Source: Coemansia sp. RSA 1804
Taxonomy: Eukaryota > Kickxellomycota > Kickxellomycetes > Kickxellales > Kickxellaceae
Length of the DNA stretch: 11,716 nucleotides
NCBI GenBank assembly: GCA_027578815.1
Contig: JANBTH010000758.1
Location: 1 to 11,716, forward strand
Direction: 5' to 3'
The translations under genes were made by a program, and so were the position numbers. Positions within the stretch are counted from its first letter, which is position 1; the number at the start of each line of letters is the position of its first letter. This document shows, in pieces, positions 1-7,273 of this stretch. The notes below the pieces were generated by a model, which did not search any database, had not been told where the DNA came from, and worked only from the letters and a program-made list of their open reading frames with translations.

Positions 1-1583
1 CATCACCAGAAGCAAAGAGCAGCTCCGACATAGCATAAGCAGAGATTTTTTGTCTTTGTTCCTTTCTCACATGCGATAGTTTTACAAAGAAAAATGAAGA
101 AGGGTAAGCCCCGCCCATCTGATCCGGCTTGCGGCGATTCTGATGATTATGATGCTGATGCTGGCATATGACCAACGCATACGGATGTGCCCACATTCAA
201 CGAGCGACCAGATAGATGGCCAGCCAGCCAGCCAGCCAGATAAACACGCGTTATAGCAGGCAAAGAGGATTGGATCGATGCAGATTGCGTGATATTGCCA
301 GCTGAACATTCTTTATAGTTTTCTTCAGAAAAAGTTAGCAGTTGATCTGCAAGAAAGCTTGCAACAAAGCATGTGTAGAAAGGTGTGGCGGGGGGAAGTG
401 ACAAGGAGAAGAAAGGGTCTACGAACCATCACTTTACGCCGGCAGTATCAATTGCATCAGTCCGCCGCTATATGGATGATAAGACCCAGAAGAAGAATAA
501 ACAGCGCAAATAAGCAACGCCTACGCAGCCTCTGGCAATCCTCATTGCCAAGCATTCCAGCTACAACTCGGTTCAAAGGTCTGTCTTTTCACTCATTTAT
601 TTGTTTCAAAATGCGAAGCTGCGTTTTGCGTTCGGGTGAATGCGTCTGCCAGAACCCGTTGCTTTGGGCTCTGATGCCACCAGATCGCGAAATGCAGGCA
701 TCAAAGGAGGGAGCCCAGCAATCCCTTTGCTTTATCTTCTTGACACGGGCTTTCACGTGCGCCTGCACCAGGAAAGAGAAAGACTTGTCGTTGTCGGTGT
801 TGTTGCCAATTTCGTGCAAGGCAAGGGTTCTGTTTTATTTTTTTCTTCAGCAGACAGATAACAGCAGCAGCAGCAGCAGAAAGCTTTGCCATTTCGAATC
901 GAAACCCCTTGTGCTACAATCGCTTTGCAAATGGGAGCCAGGCTCTATTGCTTACTGCGTGGGTGATGATGCCGCTGCTGCTGCCGCCGCCTAGCGTGTC
1001 TTTAACATTGTCTCATCCTTGCAGAAAGTGATTACTTTTTTTCACACATGAAAGCCGTTTGCAGTTTGCAGAGTGTAACAAGCCAACGGATGATGCAAAC
1101 GCTGCTTGCTTGGTCGGAAACGAGACTTTGAAAGAGTGAGAGGAAGAGATAAAGCTGCTCCTATTTAAAGCAACATGACGGCGAACACAGCCGTCCCCCT
1201 CGCCCTCCCTCGCTCGTAAGAATTCCACCTGCTTTATATTCTTTCATATCGGGAAAGCTTCCTCTTCTCCCTTTCTTTCTTTCTTTGTCTTTCCTCATTG
1301 TTCTCTATTCTGCCCCCGTTTATCCAGACGCTGAGCTGCATTGTTCCGACGTCATCCACAACAACCTGCGCAACCCTGGCTGTCACAAAAGTGGCAATAA
1401 TAAAGGTGCGGTTTCCTATTTGCTCCTTGTCTCGGTCTAGAATCCGTCGTTGGCTTGCTTCTCTCTTTCTTGTATAGCACTCCCCACCCGCCCCCATTTC
1501 TTCCTAGTCATACTATTACTATTATTATTTTATTTCTATTTCTATTTTATATTCGCCCAGCTCGAAAAGAGACACAAAAAGCA
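1..1583. other. Unassigned region upstream of the perilipin gene
   Basis: No recognisable gene is present. One plus frame is open from about 293 to 994 (first ATG at 371, 207 residues). It is rich in Cys, Arg and Ser and ends in an Ala run encoded by GCN repeats, a composition that does not look like a known family. A 73-residue ATG-started frame (640-861, +) and an open minus frame (589-819) overlap it. Simple repeats include (GCCA)5 at 219-238, (CAG)6 at 862-879 and (CTTT)4 at 1271-1286. A TATA-like TATTTAAAG lies at 1162-1170, and a CRE-like GACGTCAT at 1348-1355. The last 130 bases before the perilipin ATG are strongly pyrimidine- and T-rich, as expected of a fungal promoter or 5' leader. 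A short acidic ATG-started frame, 25 codons, lies at 94-171. Confidence 0.5.
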
Positions 1584-2777
1584 ATGGATACGGCCACAAC
1601 ATCAAAGGAGAACGACAATACCGAGCTCGCATCCAGCAAGGACTCTGGAGCGTATGAGGACACTCGAAGCGAGGCATCGTCTGCTGACACCGAGGAGAAG
1701 ACGGATCTGTCCAGCCTGACGTTCTTCACCAGACTGTACGAGATCCCGGTGGTTAACGACGCAGTGTCGAGTGTGTGCAAAATAGCTGAAAGCAACAAAT
1801 ACACATCGGCCATCATTGGCTACGCGGAGAAGGTTGGAGGGTTTGCCGAGAAGAAGTCGCGGCCGCTGCTGAAGCCCGTTGAGAAGCCGATTGTTGTGCT
1901 TGATGGCTACGCTACGCGCTCGCTGGATATCATTGAGTCCAAGTACCCGATTGTTGGCAAACCCACTGACGAGGTCATCCGGTCGGTGCAGACCCAGGCA
2001 CGCGATGTGGAGTCCCGGTATCCCGTTGTTGCACGCACCTTTGCTATTGCCAAGTCCACTGCGAACTCGGCGCTGGATCGCGTTGACTATCTGGTCGACT
2101 ACGTGCTGCCGCCGCCGACAGCGACACCCGCAGAGTCCGGCAGCGGCAATGAGGGCGACAACAACGGCAATGGCGCCGAGGCCGAGACCGAGGGCTCTTC
2201 CCAGAATGCAAACGACAGCCAGCCAGGAACAGCAACGGTTGACTCGCCGCTGGGAAAGGTGACGATCCTGGTGCACAAGCTGCCGCAGCGGCTGGGACAG
2301 CGCTACTACCAGCAGCTGCAGAACAGCAAGGTTGCGATTGGCGGGCTCAAGCAGTCGGTCAAGGACACAGTCAACGTGTACGAGAGTGAGGTGAGCGAGC
2401 GGTCGTACAGGCTGCTGGAGTCGGTGCAGGAGCGCGTCAAGACCACGGTCAACAGCACGATTCCGAGCTATCTCCCGCAATTTGCGCAGCCCTACTACGA
2501 GCACGGCAAGGACCTGCTGGTGACAAAGGCCGCAAAGCTCCATGCGGAGTACTCGCGCACTGACGAGGATGCACGCAGCAAGGTTCTCAATCTGATTCTC
2601 ATCAGCGGTGAGCAGGTCCCCGTGCTCGAGGGCATCACTACGCGCATCTTTGGCAAGGCAACCAGATCCAACAGCGCCTCGGCTGCCTCTTCCGCTACAT
2701 CGTCGCCACCTCCAGGCAGCAGCTTTTCAGCGACGGGCGTTGCCGCGTGCGATGCGGTTGCTGACTCCAAGGAGTGA
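1584..2777 (+). CDS. Perilipin-family lipid droplet coat protein
   Basis: Intronless, 397 residues. Residues 44-175 match the perilipin (PAT) family. The hallmark order is a conserved N-terminal segment (FFTRLYEIPVVNDA, 47-60), a stretch ending in SRPLLKPVEKPIVVLD (92-107), then YATRSLDIIESKYPIV (109-124). This parallels the animal perilipin pattern of a repeated Tyr-Ala, Leu-Asp, Ile-Glu and Pro-Ile/Val spacing. Residues 178-222 are an acidic, Gly/Asn/Ser-rich linker. Residues 223-360 form a second helical, amphipathic-looking half, and the tail is Ser/Ala-rich. No signal peptide or transmembrane segment is seen, which suits a cytosolic protein binding the lipid droplet surface and limiting lipolysis, as described for fungal MPL1/CAP20-type proteins. 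The ATG at 1584 was chosen because the in-frame sequence upstream (from 1455) is a T-rich leader translating to hydrophobic nonsense. Specific function in this organism is inferred. Confidence 0.88.
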   Translation: MDTATTSKENDNTELASSKDSGAYEDTRSEASSADTEEKTDLSSLTFFTRLYEIPVVNDAVSSVCKIAESNKYTSAIIGYAEKVGGFAEKKSRPLLKPVEKPIVVLDGYATRSLDIIESKYPIVGKPTDEVIRSVQTQARDVESRYPVVARTFAIAKSTANSALDRVDYLVDYVLPPPTATPAESGSGNEGDNNGNGAEAETEGSSQNANDSQPGTATVDSPLGKVTILVHKLPQRLGQRYYQQLQNSKVAIGGLKQSVKDTVNVYESEVSERSYRLLESVQERVKTTVNSTIPSYLPQFAQPYYEHGKDLLVTKAAKLHAEYSRTDEDARSKVLNLILISGEQVPVLEGITTRIFGKATRSNSASAASSATSSPPPGSSFSATGVAACDAVADSKE

Positions 2778-3392
2778 TGGATGGTCTTATCAAAAGTGAA
2801 GCGTGCTTGGTTTGATTTGTTTCTTGGGTTTTTTTTTGCAGGCTATTATTGCTCCGTCTTCAATGTCCTTTTCTTCTCTTGGCTTATTGTGAAGGGTAAC
2901 ATAAAACACGAAACATCCATACATTTGGCAGGATCGATAAGCAAAGAACGTTGTTTGCGCTGACGTCCACATGTCAAATGCAAGAGAAGTGGAAAGGCGT
3001 GAGCATCGCCCAGTGAGCCACACCACAAAAAGAGGGAAATCCCATCTGGCTCGTTTGTTTGTTTGTTTGTTTTCTGCTTGTTTTCGCCCCTATTTTTCTT
3101 TCAATTTCTTGGAATGATGTGGAACTGATGTCCCCAAACAACAATGCCCTTTTCAAATTACCTGGCCAGCCGTGATTGATTTGTTGCTCGTCTTTTGTTT
3201 ACGTTTTCTCGGGTTCTTTACTATTTTTCTTTTCCTTTTTCTACTTTTTATATCTAAATAATACACATTTTGTTTCTTTTTCATTCATTCACATTTATAA
3301 ACGGCACTTGCTAAACACCGTGCAAACGCATTATCCACCAGCTATAGCAACTATCCTTTGTCTTGTCTTTTCGTTTTTACCCACTCTTAAAA
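2778..3392. other. Intergenic: perilipin 3' end and LC8 promoter
   Basis: 615 bases with no gene I can support. A T9 tract followed by GCAG (2829-2841) resembles a 3' splice site, but no matching donor or downstream exon was found. A TGACGTC half-CRE lies at 2961-2967. A (GTTT)5 microsatellite occupies 3053-3072. From about 3180 the plus strand becomes strongly T/C-rich up to the LC8 start, consistent with the LC8 promoter and leader. Confidence 0.6.
3296..3301 (+). promoter_or_regulatory. Candidate TATA box of the LC8 gene
   Basis: TATAAA sits 92 bases upstream of the LC8 ATG, inside a T/C-rich tract. Position and orientation fit a core promoter, but the motif is short and no transcript start is visible from sequence. 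Confidence 0.4.
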
Positions 3393-3662
3393 ATGAGCGA
3401 ATTCAAGGTTGCCATCAAGAGCACTGACATGGAGGAGGAGAGACAGAGCGAGGTCACCGAGCTTGCGCTTGCGGCGTTCGAAAAGCACACTCAGGAGAAG
3501 GACATTGCGGCGTACATCAAGCGCGAATGCGACAAAAAGTACGGCACCACGTGGCATGCGGTTGTTGGACGTAGCTTTGGGTCGTTTGTCACCCACGAAA
3601 CCCACAGCTTCATCTACTTTTACGTAGACCAGCTCGCTGTTCTGCTCTTCAAGTCTGGATGA
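3393..3662 (+). CDS. DYN2: Cytoplasmic dynein light chain LC8
   Basis: Intronless, 89 residues, exactly the usual LC8 length. LC8 is a dimeric hub. It binds linear motifs in the dynein intermediate chain and in many other partners, promoting their dimerisation. The whole protein matches the family: KDIAAYIKRECDKKYGTTWH (36-55), VVGRSFGSFVTHET (57-70), the central strand FIYFYVDQLAVLLF (73-86) and the terminal KSG. His55, which sits at the dimer interface and is pH-sensitive in animal LC8, is conserved. So is Ser88, the phosphorylation site studied in the human protein. It converges with RPB9, whose stop codon is 276 bases away. The ATG at 3393 gives the canonical N-terminus. An in-frame TTG extension from 3363 is T-rich leader. 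Identification is secure; partner proteins cannot be told from this window. Confidence 0.97.
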   Translation: MSEFKVAIKSTDMEEERQSEVTELALAAFEKHTQEKDIAAYIKRECDKKYGTTWHAVVGRSFGSFVTHETHSFIYFYVDQLAVLLFKSG

Positions 3663-3938
3663 AAGGACAGATGAGTAAGGAGGTAGAACAAAATTATAGC
3701 TATCTTTCCTCTCCGAGATCTTTTTTCATCTTTGGCTTTTGTTGACTCCTTTTTTCATAACCATTCCAAGCCTTTCTCTTCTTTCATTTTCTAAAGCAAT
3801 TTAAAAAGTGGCATAATGATTCTTCAGACACTGTGGAGTAGAGTAAGGTGCAGCTGTTGAGCGGGATAAGGACTGAAACACTGGAAATAATCAAAGATAA
3901 ACGAATGGAATAGAGTAGAACAGAAGAAAAAGTGGTGC

Positions 3939-4448
3939 TCACGACTGCCAGCGGTGCTGACAGGCCCTGTTGCTGCACACGTAGTACAGGGTCATCCGGG
4001 TGTCTGGATGGCGGGACTGCGACTGGAAGTATACAGCGTCTGCGCGGCCGCACCTGGGGCATGGAACCTCCTTTGTGCGCGGCAGCGTGGGATCGGAGCT
4101 CAGATCCGTAATGACCATGGTCTGCTCACTACGATAGTAAAAAAAGAACAGAACAAGCACGGAGTAAAAAAAAATACAAACGGCCTGGTTAGCATACACT
4201 GGTTGCAATCGAAAAACAAAAAACTCGGACGGATAGGGTTTGTGTGTAAAGTGGAGACAGCGTTGTTTGTTCTGTTCCGTGTAGCTTTACCTTGGGATGT
4301 GCATGACCTCGTGGCGGTAGATGCAGCTGTTGTCGGCATCCTCCTGGAAGTCGCAGTTGCGGCAGGCAAACATCAGAACACGCCGGTCCTTGTCCTCCCG
4401 CGGATACAGCATGTTGTTGCAGTTTATGCAGAATCGGAGGCTGGCCAT
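3939..4448 (-). CDS. RPB9: RNA polymerase II subunit RPB9 (two exons)
   Basis: Two exons, 4448-4291 and 4128-3939 read on the minus strand, give 115 residues, close to the family length of about 122-125. RPB9 is the small Pol II subunit at the jaw/lobe that affects start-site choice, elongation, fidelity and TFIIS response. The N-terminal zinc ribbon starts at FCINCNNMLYPREDK (6-20), with Cys7, Cys10, Cys29 and Cys32. The linker carries SDPTLPRTKEVPCPRC (64-79). The C-terminal ribbon uses Cys76, Cys79, Cys104 and Cys109, with a CX4C second pair as in animal RPB9, and the TFIIS-like QSQSRHPDTRMTLYYVC stretch. All eight zinc ligands are present. Splicing at GTAAAG...TAG joins AG to T to make Ser53 and keeps the frame. 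It is co-oriented with the uL23m gene upstream, 317 bases away. Confidence 0.95.
4129..4290 (-). other. RPB9 intron (162 nt)
   Basis: The donor is GTAAAG at 4290 and the acceptor is CGTAG ending at 4129. The intron interrupts a Ser codon after residue 52, between the N-terminal zinc ribbon and the linker. A near-consensus branch site TGCTAAC lies at 4194-4188 on the minus strand, about 60 bases from the acceptor, followed by T-rich sequence. Removing it restores a continuous RPB9 protein, whereas reading through gives stop codons and a Phe-rich stretch. Confidence 0.9.
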
Positions 4449-4765
4449 CGTTCGGTGCTTTTGTTTCTGTATCTGTTGCCTTCTTGGTTGACTGCTGTCC
4501 AGAGATATCTATTATAATGTTAGTGCCTTACTCAACAACGAAACTAGGAACAGAGATGGGAAGGCGCCAAAGTCGGATAGGATGAGAAAAGCAGGCAGAC
4601 CATATCACTGGAAACAATCCAAGTGTAGTCTGGGACATGTCACGTGAGCGATGTTGCGATTGCAGCAAAAACGATTGATCTGGTTGTTGTTGTCGTTGCA
4701 AAAACAAAAAACAGCATTGCTGCTACGACAAAAGCAAAAAATGTATTTTAGAACTGTAGAGGAAG
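4449..4765. other. Intergenic: RPB9 promoter and uL23m 3' flank
   Basis: 317 bases with no gene. For RPB9, an AT-rich stretch (4506-4519), reading TATTATAATAGATATC-like on the minus strand, sits about 60-70 bases upstream of its ATG and may act as a core promoter. The palindrome at 4640-4647 is listed separately. The segment next to uL23m (4651-4740) is rich in CAA/GTTGTT runs. Confidence 0.5.
4640..4647. promoter_or_regulatory. E-box palindrome TCACGTGA
   Basis: A perfect 8-bp palindrome with a CACGTG core, preceded by G, fits the Cbf1-type consensus RTCACRTG for bHLH factors. It lies 192 bases upstream of the RPB9 start codon and 127 bases beyond the uL23m stop, so RPB9 is the likelier target. 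Function is inferred from the motif alone. Confidence 0.35.
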
Positions 4766-5275
4766 CTAGGAGGAAGAAGATGAAGGAGATGAGGAGCTGG
4801 AGTCGGATTTGGAGGCAGGAGTATCACTGTCCCTGTAGGGAGAAGGAACGTGCTGCCTGGCATTGAGACTAAGCTCCCTGAGACGCAGGGTGGGACGGAT
4901 GCGCCAGCCCTTGAGCTTGTTGTTCCGGCGCTGCTGCTGGTACTCGACCTGGAGGCCCTTGAAGTCCTTGTTGACGTCGGGCTCGGCGGGGTAGTGGAAC
5001 TCCTCCTTTATTGTGACGATGGCCTTTTTGATCCTGGGAGAGCGCTCCTTCTGGCCAGTGAAGTGGTTGAGAGACAGCTTCCCGGGGAAGACGGTTGTGC
5101 GCACATCGGTGACGGTGACGTTGTAGACGTGGGTCAGATAGTCCTTTATGTCGAGCTTGTTGAGCTGGAGCGGTACGCGGAAGGCGGCCTGGTTCACGCC
5201 AAGTCGCGAATCGGGAATGATCTTAAAGATAAGGTTTGGCAGGTAGACCTTGAAGTTACCAAACCGCTGAGCCAT
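4766..5275 (-). CDS. MRP20: Mitochondrial large ribosomal subunit protein uL23m
   Basis: Intronless, 169 residues, similar in length to human MRPL23 (153) and shorter than yeast Mrp20 (263). uL23m sits at the exit tunnel of the mitochondrial large subunit, where it helps dock the nascent-chain insertion machinery. The uL23 core is visible: YLPNLIFKIIPDSRLGVNQA (11-30), AAFRVPLQLNKLDIKDYLTH (30-49), YNVTVTDVRTTVFPGK (51-66), then the basic strand RIKKAIVTIK (81-90). A basic helical extension follows (RRNNKLKGWRIRP, 116-128). The last 20 residues are almost all Ser, Asp and Pro, ending in a poly-Ser run. No classical cleavable presequence is obvious, since the fold starts near residue 10. The name MRP20 follows yeast; the human name is MRPL23, which in yeast denotes a different protein. 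It is divergent from UTP15. Confidence 0.92.
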   Translation of the reverse strand: MAQRFGNFKVYLPNLIFKIIPDSRLGVNQAAFRVPLQLNKLDIKDYLTHVYNVTVTDVRTTVFPGKLSLNHFTGQKERSPRIKKAIVTIKEEFHYPAEPDVNKDFKGLQVEYQQQRRNNKLKGWRIRPTLRLRELSLNARQHVPSPYRDSDTPASKSDSSSSSPSSSSS

Positions 5276-5764
5276 GGCTGAAAACGAGTGAGAGAAGGCG
5301 TTCTATTGCTCTTGCGCTTGCCAATCGTAGTAAAAATAAATAAATAAATGTACACTTGACGCTGGAGGCAGCAGAATCGACAGAGGAGGAAGCAAGCGCG
5401 TTTTTGTGTGGCATTTCTTTTCGCAATTAGCCTTGGTGGCGAGTTTGGACAACCAGAGCCAGAGATAAAACGAAGCAGGAGCAAAAAAAAAACAATTAAT
5501 CCCGAGTCTGATCCAAGCGGATCATCGGATCACACAGCAAGTGGTAGTGGGTTTTTTTTTCTCCAATTTTATGTGTGCGAATTTTTTTCACACTGATCCG
5601 ACCGGAAACAAGGCCTTTCTTCTTCACTACCTGCTCGTCAGCGACATTCAATTATTAATATTATTTTGGTACTTGCTGGTCTTCTATTCATAGAACATTG
5701 AACCGTCTTGAGTCTCTTTCTTGTTGGCACGCAGGCAGAATAACCCACACATACACACTGGCAA
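5276..5764. promoter_or_regulatory. Shared divergent promoter of uL23m and UTP15
   Basis: 489 bases separate two divergent start codons and must hold both promoters. The left part is purine-rich on the plus strand, which is pyrimidine-rich on the uL23m sense strand, with (AAAT)n at 5333-5348. The middle has TGATCC/GGATCA motifs at 5509-5514, 5519-5524, 5527-5532 and 5594-5599. The last two extend to an inverted pair, TCGGATCA at 5525-5532 and TGATCCGA at 5594-5601. GAATTTTTTTCA (5579-5590) loosely resembles the reverse complement of the yeast RRPE ribosome-biogenesis element. An AT-rich stretch (5648-5667) lies about 100 bases before the UTP15 ATG. No gene is seen. Confidence 0.6.
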
Positions 5765-7273
5765 ATGGAGTACAAGCCCATCGGCGCAGCCAAGCGCACA
5801 CGCACGGTCAGGCGGGGGCTGCCGGAGTCGGCGTACTGGAAGCGGTTTGCGTCGCCGGTGCTGGTGAAGGAGCACGGGATGGTGACGTGGATGGAGTTCA
5901 GCCCGACGCAGCCGCACGACCTGCTGGTGACGGCGGCGATGCGCGTGCAGCTGTACGGGGCGCGCACGGGGCAGGTGCGGCGCACATTCGGGCGGTTCAC
6001 GGCGACGGCGCGCAGCGGATCGTTTCGCTTGGACGGGCGGCTGATCGTGGCCGGCGACGACGCCAACTCGGTGGTGGTGCTTGATGCGCGCAGCCGCACG
6101 GTGCTGCGCTCGTTCCGCGGCCACAGCGACCCGGTGCACGTGACGCGGTTCCTGCCAGACCGCGCGCACGTGTTGTCGGCGTCGGACGATCGCACGGTTC
6201 GCGTGTGGGACATGGCGAGCCAGGCGGAGGTGAGCCGATTCGACGGGCACAGCGACTACGTGCGCAGCGGCTGCGTGGTCAGTGCGGGCGTGGTGGCGAC
6301 CGGCGCATACGACCGCACGGTGCGCGTGTGGGACGTGCGCGCGGCGCGCAGCGTGGCGACGATTGCGATCGAGGACCCTGTGGAGGCGGTTGCTGCGCTG
6401 GCTGGCGGCGGCGCCGTGGCGGTTGCCGGAGGCCCCGGCGTGCACGTGCACGATCTGGTGATGGGCGGACGGCGCGTGGCGACGCTGGGCAACCACGAGA
6501 AGACTGTGACGGCGCTGTGCGTGGACGGCGCGCGGCTGCTGGCGGGATCTCTGGACCACCACGTCAAGATCTACGACATGCAGGCCATGCGGCTCGTGCA
6601 CAGCACCACGTACCCGGCGCCCGTCCTCAGCGTTGCGCTGTCGCCCGATGCTACGCGTCTGGCTGTGGGAATGACGTCCGGCGTCTTCTCGCTGCGCACG
6701 CGCCGCACCCCGCCCAATGCGTCTTCTGAATCCGCCACACGCGACCTGCTGCCGCCGCCACCGCTTCCAGCCGCCGATCTGCGCATCGAGCAGCGCCGCC
6801 GCAAGGGGCTTGCCGACTACGACCGTCTGCTGCGCAAGTTCCACCACGCGCGTGCGCTGGATGCCGTGCTGGCCAACAACCGCACCGGCATGACTGTGGT
6901 TGCGCTGCTGCAGGAACTGACCCACCGCGGCGCACTTGTTGCCGCACTGGCCGGGCGCGACGAGTTGTCGCTGGATCCGATTGTGCGCTTCCTGGTCAAG
7001 TTCATTGACCATCCGCGCTACACGCCGGTGCTGGTTGCCGTTGCCGACGCGCTGCTTGACATCTACGCCGACCTTCTTCTGCAGTCCGACCGCATTGCCG
7101 CGCTGTTTGTCCGTCTTCGCTCCAAGGTGCGCGTTGAGCTGCGTGTGCAGCAGGAGATGCAGATGCTTCTGGGCTCCGTCGACATGCTGATGGCCGCCTC
7201 ACGCGTTGCCCACGCCCCCGCTGCTGCTGTTGCCAGCGACGACGACGGTGCTGCTGCCGCCATGCCTCAGTAG
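5765..7273 (+). CDS. UTP15: U3 snoRNP/t-UTP WD40 protein UTP15
   Basis: Intronless, 502 residues, close to yeast Utp15 (513). UTP15 belongs to the t-UTP/UTPA subcomplex of the nucleolar small-subunit processome, which binds the 5' ETS of pre-rRNA and supports 18S maturation. The N-terminus (YWKRFASPVLVKEHGMVTWM, 24-43) and the start of the first blade (EFSPTQPHDLLVT) are typical of UTP15. About seven WD40 blades span residues 40-310, the clearest being GHSDPV...DDRTVRVWD (119-149) and GHSDYV...YDRTVRVWD (161-190). Pro-rich residues 316-337 form a linker. The UTP15 C-terminal helical domain follows: YDRLLRKFHHARALDAVL (352-369), LLQELTHRGALVAAL (381-395) and LLGSVDMLMAAS (468-479). A short Ala/Asp tail ends the protein. 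Early codons end mostly in G and later ones in C. The ATG at 5765 is the first in frame and gives the expected N-terminus. Confidence 0.95.
   Translation: MEYKPIGAAKRTRTVRRGLPESAYWKRFASPVLVKEHGMVTWMEFSPTQPHDLLVTAAMRVQLYGARTGQVRRTFGRFTATARSGSFRLDGRLIVAGDDANSVVVLDARSRTVLRSFRGHSDPVHVTRFLPDRAHVLSASDDRTVRVWDMASQAEVSRFDGHSDYVRSGCVVSAGVVATGAYDRTVRVWDVRAARSVATIAIEDPVEAVAALAGGGAVAVAGGPGVHVHDLVMGGRRVATLGNHEKTVTALCVDGARLLAGSLDHHVKIYDMQAMRLVHSTTYPAPVLSVALSPDATRLAVGMTSGVFSLRTRRTPPNASSESATRDLLPPPPLPAADLRIEQRRRKGLADYDRLLRKFHHARALDAVLANNRTGMTVVALLQELTHRGALVAALAGRDELSLDPIVRFLVKFIDHPRYTPVLVAVADALLDIYADLLLQSDRIAALFVRLRSKVRVELRVQQEMQMLLGSVDMLMAASRVAHAPAAAVASDDDGAAAAMPQ

Noticed and set aside
880..920. tRNA-like B box (TTTCGATTC on the minus strand)
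   Set aside because: No T-arm pairing or A box at the right distance, and no acceptor stem.
1455..1583. N-terminal extension of perilipin that would look like a signal or membrane anchor
   Set aside because: The hydrophobic run comes from TAT/TTT simple sequence in the leader, and perilipins lack signal peptides.
1602..2543. 313-codon open frame antisense to the perilipin gene
   Set aside because: It is the mirror of a GC-rich coding frame, rich in Leu, Arg, Val and His with no family resemblance, while the plus frame is a clear perilipin.
3873..3880. Pheromone-response-like TGAAACA element
   Set aside because: It lies in the convergent 3' region between LC8 and RPB9, far from any promoter, and occurs singly.
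3954..4517. 187-codon plus-strand frame over RPB9
   Set aside because: It runs straight through the RPB9 intron and lies opposite two exons encoding all eight zinc ligands.
5684..7012. 442-codon open frame antisense to UTP15
   Set aside because: It arises from the very GC-rich UTP15 codons and gives Arg/His/Ala-rich low-information sequence. UTP15 itself is unambiguous.
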